Shown: positions 16,848 to 24,525, numbered from the stretch's first letter. The stretch: 35,439 bases of DNA from DATBGE01 sp036558125 (GCA_036558125.1 DATBGE010000227.1:1-35439), one strand, 5' to 3'. A program made the numbers and translations. Notes: generated by a model from the letters alone, not told the origin.

Positions 16848-16965
16848 GGCGAACCCGATGGAAGTGGCGCTGGTGACCGGCGGGACCTTGCTAAGTTGGT
16901 GACCGATAACGCCGCCCGCAAGCACAGAGTGGTCTGGACCTCGACTCGCTGCACCAAAGGACTAT

Positions 16966-16995
16966 TTGGCCGCGGCTTCCGACCTGCGTTATATC
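16966..16995 (+). promoter_or_regulatory. Possible promoter of the first DUF202 gene
   Basis: TTGGCC (16966-16971) and TATATC (16990-16995) are 18 bases apart, 28 bases before the ATG at 17023. The match is moderate only. Confidence 0.3.
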
Positions 16996-17022
16996 CCGGT
17001 TCCCACTTGGCGAGAGGCTGCC

Positions 17023-17415
17023 ATGTCCAAACCCGCAGCGCCTCAGCTGGATGCCTCCACCCGTCTCGCGGTAGACCGAACCCGCCTCGCGCACGAGCGG
17101 ACCCTGATGGCGTGGGTCCGTACGGCCACCTCGCTGATCTCTTTCGGCTTCACGATCTACAAGTTCTTTCAATTCGAGATCTCGAAGGAGCAGACCACTC
17201 GAGTCACCAGCGTCTTTGGCCCCCGGCGCTTCGGCATGGTGATGATCGTGATCGGCATCCTCTCTCTGGTAGCCGCGCAAGTGCAGGACTATTTCCACCG
17301 GCGAGACCTCGACCGGCAGTACGGGCCAGGTCCCTTCTCCGTCGCGGCGGTCGTAGCCATTGTGGTAGGAGGGCTCGGAGTCGTGGCGCTGGTTGTGACG
17401 GCTCTCGACCTCTAG
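17023..17415 (+). CDS. DUF202 (YidH-like) inner-membrane protein
   Basis: The ATG at 17023 has GAGAGG five bases upstream; an earlier in-frame ATG at 16966 lies within the likely promoter. The 130 residues show the DUF202 pattern: a short cytoplasmic start with LAVDRTRLAHERTLMAWVRT, then a first membrane segment LISFGFTIYKFFQF, and two further helices (about 65-82 and 108-127). Function of the family is unknown. The 3' end overlaps the stop codon of the convergent Omp85-like gene by four bases. A second, related DUF202 gene starts at 18727, on the other side of that Omp85 gene. Confidence 0.88.
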   Translation: MSKPAAPQLDASTRLAVDRTRLAHERTLMAWVRTATSLISFGFTIYKFFQFEISKEQTTRVTSVFGPRRFGMVMIVIGILSLVAAQVQDYFHRRDLDRQYGPGPFSVAAVVAIVVGGLGVVALVVTALDL

Positions 17416-18635
17416 AACGCCTCACCGGTGCCGAGGAAGAAACCGGCAGACCCCTCTGCGCCGAAGCCGAGGTCGATGGTGATGTTGCTGCGCGAATGCT
17501 TATTGAGCTTGACCCGGAGACCTAGGCCCCATCCCGCGTCGGGAGACTCCCATCGATTGAGCTCCGGGTCGGTCGTGGAGGTGAGGTTGAGGAACGCGAC
17601 CGCGCCCCAGAAGCCGTCGCGCGAAAGGGTGACGCGATACTCCGCCTCCGCATAGAGCATGTCACTGCTCCGGATCCGCCCTTGGGCGAAGCCACGACCC
17701 GAGCGGTTGTTGTAATCCCAGCCGATCGAGGGAAGATCGAGATAGGGTGGGTTACCGAACGTGAGCCAGGCCAGTCCCCAAAGGGCGAGATTGCTGTGCA
17801 CTCCCCCAAATAGCCGGGGATAGATCCGGCCCTCGGCTTCGATGGATTGCCAGTCGTCGTCGCTGCCGAGCCAGGTGGGGAACATCCGGAGGCTCAGGCG
17901 GGCATAGTACCCGGAAGTCGCGTTGATGGGATTGTCCCGGGTTTCGCTGAGGAGATTGAGCGAGACACCGGAGGCGAGCGTCTGGGTAACGGTTCGCCCT
18001 CCGTTGTAGTCGAGGAAGGGAGTCGTCACTCCTGGCTTGGCATGGTGATCGATGATGTCGAAATAATCGTTCATATGGTAGCCCAGTCCCACCAGGAGGC
18101 CTTCGGCCGTTTCCCGGTACACCGTCTCGTAGAAGCGCAACAGCCGGAAATCCATTGGCGATTCGAGAGAACTGGGTTGGGCCTCGCCAAGCCCATAGGT
18201 GGGCTGGTTGGTATCGAGGTAGCGCCAGTCGCCCTCGAACTTCCAGCGGTTGCCCGCGGTGAACACGTTGGAGCGGAGCAGGACGTTGAACTGTTTTTTA
18301 GTGGTGTAGTTGACTGATGCGGAGATCGTGGACAGGCTGGTCTCTGGTTCCGGGCCAAACCGAGTGACCGCGTTCCCTGAAACTCCGACCAGGATGCCGA
18401 CCGCGGGGTTAGCGGACAACGCCGGAAGAATTGACAAGGCGACCTTGGGCTTCTCGGCCCCGGCAAGCGTGTCTGAGAGCTTGGGCTTGCCCTTGATGAT
18501 CCGGCTGAACACATCCATCAGGTCGCGCTGGGGAAGCGAGTCGACCGCCACGCCGGGCTCTTGTGCGGTCATCACACCGCAGAGCAGTGCAACCAGTATC
18601 GGCGCAAGCAGAAGCGCGCGATGAAGGAAACGCAT
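17412..18635 (-). CDS. Omp85/BamA-type outer-membrane protein (surface antigen domain)
   Basis: 407 residues: signal peptide (1-24, ending GVMTAQ), a linker, then a 16-stranded-type barrel domain. The segment SGRGFAQGRIRSSDMLYAEAEYR (split in the protein around residues 305-327) fits the conserved arginine loop of Omp85 barrels (RGF). The C-terminus GTGEAF ends in Phe, as most barrel proteins do. There are no POTRA domains: only about 50 residues lie between the signal and the barrel. It therefore resembles short POTRA-less members rather than the essential BamA. Its substrate is unknown. Transcribed divergently from the second DUF202 gene, 91 bases apart. Confidence 0.8.
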   Translation of the reverse strand: MRFLHRALLLAPILVALLCGVMTAQEPGVAVDSLPQRDLMDVFSRIIKGKPKLSDTLAGAEKPKVALSILPALSANPAVGILVGVSGNAVTRFGPEPETSLSTISASVNYTTKKQFNVLLRSNVFTAGNRWKFEGDWRYLDTNQPTYGLGEAQPSSLESPMDFRLLRFYETVYRETAEGLLVGLGYHMNDYFDIIDHHAKPGVTTPFLDYNGGRTVTQTLASGVSLNLLSETRDNPINATSGYYARLSLRMFPTWLGSDDDWQSIEAEGRIYPRLFGGVHSNLALWGLAWLTFGNPPYLDLPSIGWDYNNRSGRGFAQGRIRSSDMLYAEAEYRVTLSRDGFWGAVAFLNLTSTTDPELNRWESPDAGWGLGLRVKLNKHSRSNITIDLGFGAEGSAGFFLGTGEAF

Positions 18636-18726
18636 GGGGAGAGAATACTCGGTCCCCAGTTCCTCTCAAGGGCTGGAAGTCAGAACAACCGGACGCTGGA
18701 CAGATTTCCCGCGCAGGGGTGTGCAC

Positions 18727-19221
18727 ATGGATGAGTCGAAACCCGGCCCGGCCGGACCCTCAAATTTCGCAAAGATGGAAGGACACGATGTCGAGGTGAT
18801 GTCGGCGGAGCTTTCATCCCGTCGCACCGGGCTTTCTTTTCAGCGGACCAGAATGAGCGCTGACCGGACGCTCATGTCCATCCTCCGGACCTGCCTTTCG
18901 CTGATCGGATTCGGCTTCACGATTTTTCAGTTCTTCCGTTCTATGGCTCAGTCCAATCCGTCAATGCCTGCCCGGGCAGCCCTTCGTTTCGGCCTGGCGA
19001 TGGTGTTGATCGGGGTGGGATTGCTCACCTTGGGAATCATTCAGGATGCCCGATTCATGACCGCCCTTCGCAAGGAGCGGAGGCTTCTCGTGGAACAGGG
19101 GTATCTCCATGGCGAGGAGCCGTTTCAGGTGTCGGTCACCTTTCTCTCCGCCATCGTCGTCCTTCTGCTCGGCCTGATCGCCATCCTCAGCATGGTGTTC
19201 CGGGTTGGACCCCTGCACTGA
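18727..19221 (+). CDS. DUF202 (YidH-like) inner-membrane protein, second copy
   Basis: The ATG at 18727 is preceded by AGGGG at seven bases; the frame is open upstream to 18634 but that overlaps the divergent start. The 164 residues carry an N-terminal extension of ~35 residues, then RTGLSFQRTRMSADRTLMS, the DUF202 arginine-rich entry helix, and three membrane segments (LISFGFTIF-like LIGFGFTIFQFF; LAMVLIGVGLLTLGII; VTFLSAIVVLLLGLIAILSMVF). Its layout parallels the protein from 17023, but its loops differ, so the two are diverged paralogues. Function unknown. Confidence 0.87.
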   Translation: MDESKPGPAGPSNFAKMEGHDVEVMSAELSSRRTGLSFQRTRMSADRTLMSILRTCLSLIGFGFTIFQFFRSMAQSNPSMPARAALRFGLAMVLIGVGLLTLGIIQDARFMTALRKERRLLVEQGYLHGEEPFQVSVTFLSAIVVLLLGLIAILSMVFRVGPLH

Positions 19222-19238
19222 CGGCCGCATGTCCTGAG

Positions 19239-19260
19239 CTGTCACTAGTGACAGTTTCCC
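19239..19260. promoter_or_regulatory. Operator-like dyad 1, CTGTCA-N4-TGACAGTTTC
   Basis: A perfect 16-base palindrome CTGTCACTAGTGACAG (19239-19254) is followed by TTTCCC. It lies 55 bases before the receiver-domain start at 19310 and 18 bases after the DUF202 stop. The same half-site and spacing recur at 19763-19784. Confidence 0.6.
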
Positions 19261-19309
19261 GGGGGAGAACCTGGTGATATCGTCGCCGGGTTCCTCAACG
19301 GGACGGTGC

Positions 19310-19678
19310 ATGTCCCCGCCACGAGTACTGCTGGTTGACGACTTTCGCCCGCTCCGCGACGCCGTTCGGCGCCTGCTCAGCCCCGAGTTTGCCGTGATCG
19401 GGGAGGCGTCGGATGGGGAGGAGGCAATGGAGCTGGTCCGCGAGCTCCACCCCGACGTGGTGGTGCTCGACGTGGCCATGCCGGGGGAGGGCGGGATCGC
19501 GACCGTGCGGAAGATCACCGCGTCAGAAGGGCATAGCGCGGTAGTTATGCTGTCAGTCCTCGACGATCCTGCCTTGGTCCTCGACGCTTCTCAAGCGGGC
19601 GCCCGGGGGTACGTCCTGAAGTCGCGCGCCGGGAGCGACCTGGCGCCGGCGATCCGGGCGGCCTTGGCAAACGAGTGA
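19310..19678 (+). CDS. Stand-alone receiver-domain response regulator
   Basis: 122 residues consisting of one CheY-like receiver: the acidic pair Asp10-Asp11 (LLVDDF), phosphoacceptor Asp54 in VVLDVAMPG, Ser82 in the switch position, and Lys104 in YVLKSRAG. There is no output domain before the stop; the sequence has the NarL-type receiver style, so this may be a regulator that has lost its helix-turn-helix or a phosphate sink. The ATG at 19310 is chosen because homology starts right after it; an ATG at 19274 would add 12 residues but has a poorer context. A histidine kinase is encoded 8 kb downstream. Confidence 0.85.
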   Translation: MSPPRVLLVDDFRPLRDAVRRLLSPEFAVIGEASDGEEAMELVRELHPDVVVLDVAMPGEGGIATVRKITASEGHSAVVMLSVLDDPALVLDASQAGARGYVLKSRAGSDLAPAIRAALANE

Positions 19679-19762
19679 GTAGGCGGCTTCCTCACCCGGT
19701 TCAGAAGATCGGACGGATCCTCGAACTGGTGCTTATGGCACAAACGGCTCTCCGATTGGTAC

Positions 19763-19784
19763 AAACTGTCAGAACTGACAGTTT
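19763..19784. promoter_or_regulatory. Operator-like dyad 2, CTGTCA-N4-TGACAGTTTC
   Basis: AAACTGTCAG and CTGACAGTTT form a perfect ten-base inverted repeat around AA (19763-19784). Half-sites and the 4-base spacing equal those of dyad 1. It lies 84 bases before the lipoprotein start at 19868. Confidence 0.65.
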
Positions 19785-19867
19785 CGCGTTGTAAGACTTC
19801 CGCTCTATTTCGCTCGCGTGTGACTCTTCATTGAATGGGAAGGACCGACCGCCGGGAGGCAAACACG

Positions 19868-20461
19868 ATGACCAATTCGACTTTCAATACATGCCTGCTT
19901 ATGGGGGCTTTGGCGCTCGCCGGTTGCCACAAGGCGCCGGAGCCCGAGCCAACCGCGACCCCTAAGGCGACACCCGCTGCACCACAGCCATCACCGCAGA
20001 CCGCGCAGGTCCCCAATGCCAAGGACACGGCGATGGCTGGCATGGCCAAGGACACGGCGATGGGCATGGCTGACAAGGCTTCCGACTCGGCTATGGCGGC
20101 CGGGATGGAGGCACCGGGCGCGCTCACGGATCAGCTGAGCAGCAAGCTCGGACTGACTCCGGCGCAGACAAGCGCGGGAGTAGGGACCGTCTTGGCGTAC
20201 GCGAAGAACAAGCTGCCGGCGGACCAGTTCGACAAGTTGTCGAGCTCGATTCCGGGTTCAGCCGACATGCTCCAATCGGCTAAGGACGCCGGCGCGGTGA
20301 GCGACGCCGCCCCGATCTCCGATGCGGCCGGTCTCAGCTCCTCGTTGTCCAAGTTGGGGATCAGCCCGGAGGTGCAGCAGCAGCTGATTCCCCAGGTTGG
20401 CGATTATGTCTCGAAGGTGGCCGGCCCCGAGGTGGGGGGAGCCTTCAAGAGTCTCTTCTAG
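19868..20461 (+). CDS. DUF2780-like lipoprotein
   Basis: The ATG at 19868 follows GGGAGG at a good distance. The 197-residue product has a lipoprotein signal ending LALAGC, with Cys20 as the lipidated residue. A Pro/Ala-rich linker follows, then a nine-residue tandem repeat (AKDTAMAGM, AKDTAMGM), and a C-terminal helical domain (from about 95: LTDQLSSKLGLTPAQTSAG, then YAKNKLPADQFDKLSSSIPG and a QVGDYVSKVAGPEVGGAF ending). This domain resembles DUF2780, a small secreted or periplasmic helical family. The function is unknown. A strong terminator follows, so it is a single-gene transcript with dyad 2 in its promoter region. Confidence 0.8.
   Translation: MTNSTFNTCLLMGALALAGCHKAPEPEPTATPKATPAAPQPSPQTAQVPNAKDTAMAGMAKDTAMGMADKASDSAMAAGMEAPGALTDQLSSKLGLTPAQTSAGVGTVLAYAKNKLPADQFDKLSSSIPGSADMLQSAKDAGAVSDAAPISDAAGLSSSLSKLGISPEVQQQLIPQVGDYVSKVAGPEVGGAFKSLF
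20018..20063 (+). repeat. 27-base tandem repeat in the lipoprotein gene
   Basis: GCCAAGGACACGGCGATGG occurs at 20018-20036 and again at 20045-20063, giving the repeated AKDTAM in the linker. Only two full units are present. Confidence 0.85.
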
Positions 20462-20507
20462 GTGGACCAGTAACGGGCGGGTAACGTCGCCCGCCGAGTG
20501 TTGCTTG

Positions 20508-20545
20508 CGAAACGGGGCCGCGAATCCGCGGTCCCGTTTCGTTTC
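20508..20545 (+). terminator. Rho-independent-type terminator after the lipoprotein gene
   Basis: A 15-base stem (20508-20522 with 20527-20541, one G-U pair) closes on the loop AATC and is followed by TTTCG. It contains the A-rich left flank and T-rich right flank of a bidirectional-looking terminator. A smaller hairpin GGCGGG/CCCGCC precedes it at about 20477-20495. Confidence 0.75.
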
Positions 20546-20560
20546 GACCTCTTGTTCCAA

Positions 20561-20589
20561 TTGACAGTTTCCTCGTCGGCCGGTACGGT
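20561..20589 (+). promoter_or_regulatory. TGACAGTTTC box 3 and possible promoter of the DUF1622 gene
   Basis: TTGACAGTTTCC (20561-20572) repeats the conserved half of dyads 1 and 2; the left half is degenerate (TTGTTC at the expected 4-base spacing). TTGACA with TACGGT (20584-20589), 17 bases apart, could also be a sigma-70-type promoter, so the box would overlap the -35. It lies 70 bases before the ATG at 20659. Confidence 0.45.
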
Positions 20590-20658
20590 CTAGCCTACCT
20601 TACCTGTCGATTCCGACTGTCTGGCGACTCGGCCTTTCGAGACGGAGCTGGGTGACTA

Positions 20659-21036
20659 ATGGAGGAGATCCTCAAAGAAGTCGCACTGAAAGTTGCGCTG
20701 ACCGTCGAAGCTGTAGCGGTTTTGGTTATCACCTACGGCGCGGCGGAGGCAGCCATCAAGCTGCTGGTTCGACCGGTCCGCAAAGCTGAAGCAAAGCCGC
20801 GGCGAAAGCAGGTCTGGCTCGACTTCGGCGTCTGGCTGCTGTTGGGCCTCGAGTTCGAGCTCGCCGCGGACATCGTCCGGAGCGTCATCTCCCCCAGCTG
20901 GACCGACATCGGTCAGCTCGGCGCCATCGCCGTGATCCGCACCTTCCTGAACTACTTCCTGGAACAAGACCTCGAGAAGTACGAAATGCCGGAGGCCGCC
21001 CCCTCGTCGAAAGCACCCAAGAGACCCGATCGGTAG
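20659..21036 (+). CDS. DUF1622 membrane protein
   Basis: 125 residues with two main membrane helices: about 10-30 (ALTVEAVAVLVITYGAAEA) and about 55-75, and the family segment VWLLLGLEFELAADIVRSV followed by GQLGAIAVIRTFLNYFLEQDL, which is diagnostic of DUF1622. The C-terminal ~20 residues are polar and variable. GGAG lies about 11 bases before the ATG. Function is unknown; such genes are often near stress or transport genes. It is upstream of the HAD/sulfatase group, separated by a 344-base gap. Confidence 0.88.
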   Translation: MEEILKEVALKVALTVEAVAVLVITYGAAEAAIKLLVRPVRKAEAKPRRKQVWLDFGVWLLLGLEFELAADIVRSVISPSWTDIGQLGAIAVIRTFLNYFLEQDLEKYEMPEAAPSSKAPKRPDR

Positions 21037-21303
21037 CCACGGCCTGCGCCGCTTTCCGGCACCTGTCCCCCTCCCCAAGGGACACTTGCGTCCTCTCCCA
21101 GCCCCCCCTAAAACGGAAGGCATGAAGTAAGGCAAGATTTGGCGATCGGTACGCGCCACCCACCTCGCTGCGGCGGGTGAGAGTGGGGTCGTGGACAGCA
21201 GCGGGAACCTCAAGCTCGAGATGCGGGACGACGCTGCAGCGCGAGCTCGCCTGCGACCGTGGCGACGAGGGGCAGACTCTCGACAGACGATGCGGTCGTC
21301 TAA
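21037..21303. other. Spacer with no recognised gene
   Basis: No conserved coding segment is visible. A weak hairpin TGTCCC/GGGACA (21064-21084) follows the DUF1622 stop. The next bases lead into the HAD gene fossil. No TGACAGTTTC box is present. Confidence 0.4.
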
Positions 21304-21384
21304 GGCTGGACCGTGGTGAGCATGAAAGACGACTGGAAGACGATCGATCCGCCGACCGGCCAGCAGCAGGCAGCAGCGCAATGA
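21304..21384 (+). pseudogene. Fossil C-terminal end of a second HAD phosphatase copy
   Basis: In a frame that opens after a TAA at 21301 the sequence reads GWTVVSMKDDWKTIDP and stops at TGA 21382-21384. The intact HAD protein downstream ends with GWTVVSMRDDWKRVFG, the same motif. Over 36 bases (21307-21342 against 22275-22310) I count 28 identities, so the likeness is at DNA level too. The stop overlaps the ATG of the intact gene (ATGA). Only this tail of the upstream copy is left. Confidence 0.65.
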
Positions 21385-22418
21385 TGATGTCCAAGACGGC
21401 TGAACCTCTTGCCTCGTGGAATGACAGCGCCAGCAAGGCGGCCATCACCGACTTCGTTGCCCGGGTGACGAGGCGGGGCGGGCCCGAGTTTGTCCCGGCC
21501 GAAGCGCGCATTGCGGTCTTCGACAACGACGGCACGCTCTGGTGTGAAAAGCCGATGCCGGTCGAACTTGGCTTCATCCTGGAGCAGTTGGCGGCGGTGG
21601 CGCGGGGGGATCCTTCGCTCGCGGACCACCAGCCCTGGAAGGCCGCGAAGGAGAGGGACTACGCCTGGCTGGGAACGGTAGTGGATAAGCACTATCACGG
21701 TGACGATTCGGACGTAAGGCTGCTCCTCGGCGGCATTCTCAAATCGTTCGCCGGGATGAGCATGGATGCCTACCAGGCGGAGGCGGGGAAGTATCTCCAC
21801 GACGCCGATCATCCAACCCTGCATCGCCGGTTCACCGACTGCAGCTACCGGCCGATGATCGAGTTGCTGCGCTACCTCGAGTCACATGGATTCAGCACGT
21901 TTATCGTCTCGGGCGGCGACCGGGACTTCATGCGCCTGATCACCGCGCAAGTGTACGGCATTCCCGGCGAGCGCGTGGTCGGCAGCTCCGCCGCGCTGTC
22001 CTATCAAGCGAACGACCGTTGCGGGGTCCTGGTGTACCAGGCGGTGCCCGACGTCTTCGACGATGGTCCGGTCAAACCGGTCCGGATCTGGAGCCGGATC
22101 GGACGGCGACCCATCCTCGCCTGCGGCAATTCGAACGGCGACCTCCAGATGCTGCAGTTCGCGGGCGGCGATCGCCCGGCGATGCGGCTCCTCCTGCTGC
22201 ACGACGACAAGGAGCGCGAATTCGCCTATACCAGCGGCGCCGAGCGGGCGCTGCAGGAGGCCAGTGCCAAGGGATGGACGGTGGTGAGTATGCGGGACGA
22301 TTGGAAGCGGGTCTTCGGGAGGGCATCGGGTCCTCAGCGGCGACTCAGCGGAGCAAGGCCGGTCGGCAGTGATCGCAGAGTTAGCGAATCAGAAATTCAC
22401 TTTACTTCACCTGAGTAA
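21381..22418 (+). CDS. HAD-superfamily phosphatase (phosphoserine phosphatase-like)
   Basis: Predicted phosphohydrolase of the haloacid dehalogenase fold. The 345-residue product shows motif I FDNDGTLW with nucleophile Asp48 and Asp50, motif II FIVSGGDRDF, and motif IV ACGNSNGDLQML. A cap region lies between motifs I and II. The substrate is not evident. There are three in-frame ATGs at 21381, 21384 and 21387; the first overlaps the fossil stop. The family usually ends shortly after the DDWK motif, but here about 30 basic and polar residues follow (from GRASGPQRR to the stop), probably read-through into former spacer. A thirteen-base gap leads to the sulfatase, so the two are probably co-transcribed. 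There is no signal peptide, so it is cytoplasmic. Confidence 0.88.
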   Translation: MMMSKTAEPLASWNDSASKAAITDFVARVTRRGGPEFVPAEARIAVFDNDGTLWCEKPMPVELGFILEQLAAVARGDPSLADHQPWKAAKERDYAWLGTVVDKHYHGDDSDVRLLLGGILKSFAGMSMDAYQAEAGKYLHDADHPTLHRRFTDCSYRPMIELLRYLESHGFSTFIVSGGDRDFMRLITAQVYGIPGERVVGSSAALSYQANDRCGVLVYQAVPDVFDDGPVKPVRIWSRIGRRPILACGNSNGDLQMLQFAGGDRPAMRLLLLHDDKEREFAYTSGAERALQEASAKGWTVVSMRDDWKRVFGRASGPQRRLSGARPVGSDRRVSESEIHFTSPE

Positions 22419-22431
22419 GACCGGAGGGGGC

Positions 22432-24015
22432 ATGGCAAAGTCCACAATAAAGTCCACAATGAAGAACGGCGACAACGGCGGGAAGCCGAACATCCTGGTC
22501 ATCTGGGGCGACGACATTGGAATTTCCAACCTCAGCTGCTATTCCCACGGGGTGATGGGGTATCAAACGCCCAATATCGATCGGCTTGCGAAGGAAGGGA
22601 TGATGTTCACCGACTCCTACGGTGAGCAGTCGTGCACAGCCGGGCGATCGTCGTTTATCACCGGGCAGAGCGTGTTGCGCACCGGCCTCTCGAAGGTTGG
22701 AGTTCCAGGCGCCCCAGTCGGGATGTCGGAGAAAATCGTCACCATCGCCGCGTTACTGAAGGAGCAGGGATACGCCACCGGTCAGTTCGGGAAGAACCAC
22801 CTCGGCGATCTCAACAGCATGCTCCCGACCAATCATGGGTTCGACGAATTCTTCGGCAATCTTTACCACCTGAACGCGGAAGAAGAGCCGGAGATGTATG
22901 ACTACCCTCCGGAAAAAGACTTCCCCGACTTCCGGAAAAAAATGGGGCCGCGTGGGGTCGTTCACTGCTGGGCCACCGAGAAGGATAATCCCAAGGAAGA
23001 GCCGCGCTGGGGCAAGATCGGCAAGCAGAAAATCGAAGATACCGGGCCCCTGACCCGGAAGCGGATGGAGACGTGCGACGACGAGTTCGTCGCTGCCGCA
23101 TCGGACTTCATCAAGCGGCAGACCAAGGCGAGGAAGCCGTGGTTCGTGTGGCTGAGCACCACTCACATGCATCTCTTCACCCACCCCAAGAAGCGGAGCC
23201 TGGGGCAGGCCGGCCGTTGGCAGTCACCGTATCACGATACGATGATCGATCACGACAAGAACGTGGGGCAAATGCTCGACCTGTTGGACGAGCTCGGGAT
23301 CGCGGACAACACCTTCGTGCAGTACTCGACCGATAACGGCCCGCACCGGAACTCGTGGCCCGACGGCGGAATGACTCCGTTCCGCAGCGAAAAGAACACC
23401 AATTGGGAAGGGGCCTTCCGGATACCGATGCTAGTGCGCTGGCCAGGCCGCATCAAACCCGGCTCCATTTCCAATGGCATCGTCCAGCATCATGACTGGC
23501 TGCCAACTTTTCTTGCGATAGCCGGTGAGCCGAACATCGTCGACAAGGTGAAGAAGGGCTACAAGGCGATCGGCCGGACCTACAAGAACCACATTGATGG
23601 CTACAACCTGGTGCCGTACCTGACCGGCCAAGACAAGGAAAGCCCGCGCCAGCTGTTCTTCTACATCAGCGATGACGGCGATATCATCGGCATCCGATTC
23701 GACAATTGGAAGATTGTGTTCATGGAACAGCGGTGCGCTGGAACCCTGCAGGTGTGGGCCGAGCCGTTTACCAGGTTGCGCCTGCCGAAGCTGTTCAATC
23801 TCCGGACCGATCCGTACGAGTTTGCCGATGTGACGTCGAACACCTATTGGGACTGGTACTTTTATCACGCCTACATCATTCAGGCTTCTCAAACGATCGC
23901 CGGGCGGTTCACAGAGACCTTCAAGGAATTTCCCATCATCCAGAAGCCGAATACGTTCACCATCGACGACGCGATCGGGAAGATGGGTGAGGCGGCCGGC
24001 GGCGGGGGCCATTGA
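22432..24015 (+). CDS. Arylsulfatase-family sulfohydrolase, cytoplasmic-looking
   Basis: Hydrolyses sulfate esters, or possibly phosphate or phosphonate esters, with a formylglycine made from Cys68. The 527-residue protein has the alkaline-phosphatase fold: metal ligands Asp27-Asp28 in IWGDDIG, the maturation motif CTAGR (68-72, a Cys-x-Ala-x-Arg variant of CxPxR), Lys121 and His123 in GKNHLGD, THMH (244-247), and Asp301-Asn302 in STDNGPH followed by Lys-containing loops. The ATG at 22432 has GGAGGGGG directly upstream; the first 20 residues are polar, without a signal peptide. No formylglycine-generating enzyme is encoded in the window, so that gene must be elsewhere. It is followed after 6 bases by a membrane protein gene. 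Confidence 0.92.
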   Translation: MAKSTIKSTMKNGDNGGKPNILVIWGDDIGISNLSCYSHGVMGYQTPNIDRLAKEGMMFTDSYGEQSCTAGRSSFITGQSVLRTGLSKVGVPGAPVGMSEKIVTIAALLKEQGYATGQFGKNHLGDLNSMLPTNHGFDEFFGNLYHLNAEEEPEMYDYPPEKDFPDFRKKMGPRGVVHCWATEKDNPKEEPRWGKIGKQKIEDTGPLTRKRMETCDDEFVAAASDFIKRQTKARKPWFVWLSTTHMHLFTHPKKRSLGQAGRWQSPYHDTMIDHDKNVGQMLDLLDELGIADNTFVQYSTDNGPHRNSWPDGGMTPFRSEKNTNWEGAFRIPMLVRWPGRIKPGSISNGIVQHHDWLPTFLAIAGEPNIVDKVKKGYKAIGRTYKNHIDGYNLVPYLTGQDKESPRQLFFYISDDGDIIGIRFDNWKIVFMEQRCAGTLQVWAEPFTRLRLPKLFNLRTDPYEFADVTSNTYWDWYFYHAYIIQASQTIAGRFTETFKEFPIIQKPNTFTIDDAIGKMGEAAGGGGH

Positions 24016-24021
24016 GGATGC

Positions 24022-24525
24022 GTGACTGAGGAACCTTCGAAGATCTCCGTCTGGGTCGCCCGGATAGCGGTCGCAGCCCTCGCCGTTTTGTGTGTGTACG
24101 GCAGCGCGAAGTACGGCTTCTCCGCCGAGGTCCGCCAGCGGTTCTGGCACGACATAGCGGAGCGGCCGGGCGGCCCGATGACGTTCCGTTTCATCCTCCA
24201 GCCGATCATGGCCTCGATAGCCGCGATCCACGCCGGCATCCAGGACGCCCGCATCGGACGGCCGGGCTTCCTCTGGAGCATTTTGCACGACCCGGAGCGG
24301 CGGAAGCGCCGCATCCGTGAGGCCCTCGGAGCGATCGGCCAGATCATCCTCCTCGGCATCGTGATGGATACCGTCTACCAGATCAAGGTGCTCAAGACCT
24401 TCTATCCGGTCGAGGCGGCGCTGATCGCAGTGCTGCTGGCTGTCGTGCCCTACTTCCTCGTGCGGGGTATCGCCCAGCACATCGCGAAGTGGTGGATGTC
24501 GCGATCGACGCCGGCCGGGGCCTGA
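24022..24525 (+). CDS. Membrane protein of unknown function in the sulfatase operon
   Basis: GTG start at 24022 with GAGG five bases upstream; 6 bases after the sulfatase stop. The 167-residue product has an N-terminal membrane helix (about 10-33), a central segment RFILQPIMASIAAIHAGIQDAR, and two C-terminal helices (about 105-125 and 135-155). Between them is a charged loop (HDPERRKRRIREAL). I do not recognise a named family. The tight spacing suggests it is made together with the sulfatase, perhaps to anchor or to supply it, but that is inference. Confidence 0.72.
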   Translation: MTEEPSKISVWVARIAVAALAVLCVYGSAKYGFSAEVRQRFWHDIAERPGGPMTFRFILQPIMASIAAIHAGIQDARIGRPGFLWSILHDPERRKRRIREALGAIGQIILLGIVMDTVYQIKVLKTFYPVEAALIAVLLAVVPYFLVRGIAQHIAKWWMSRSTPAGA

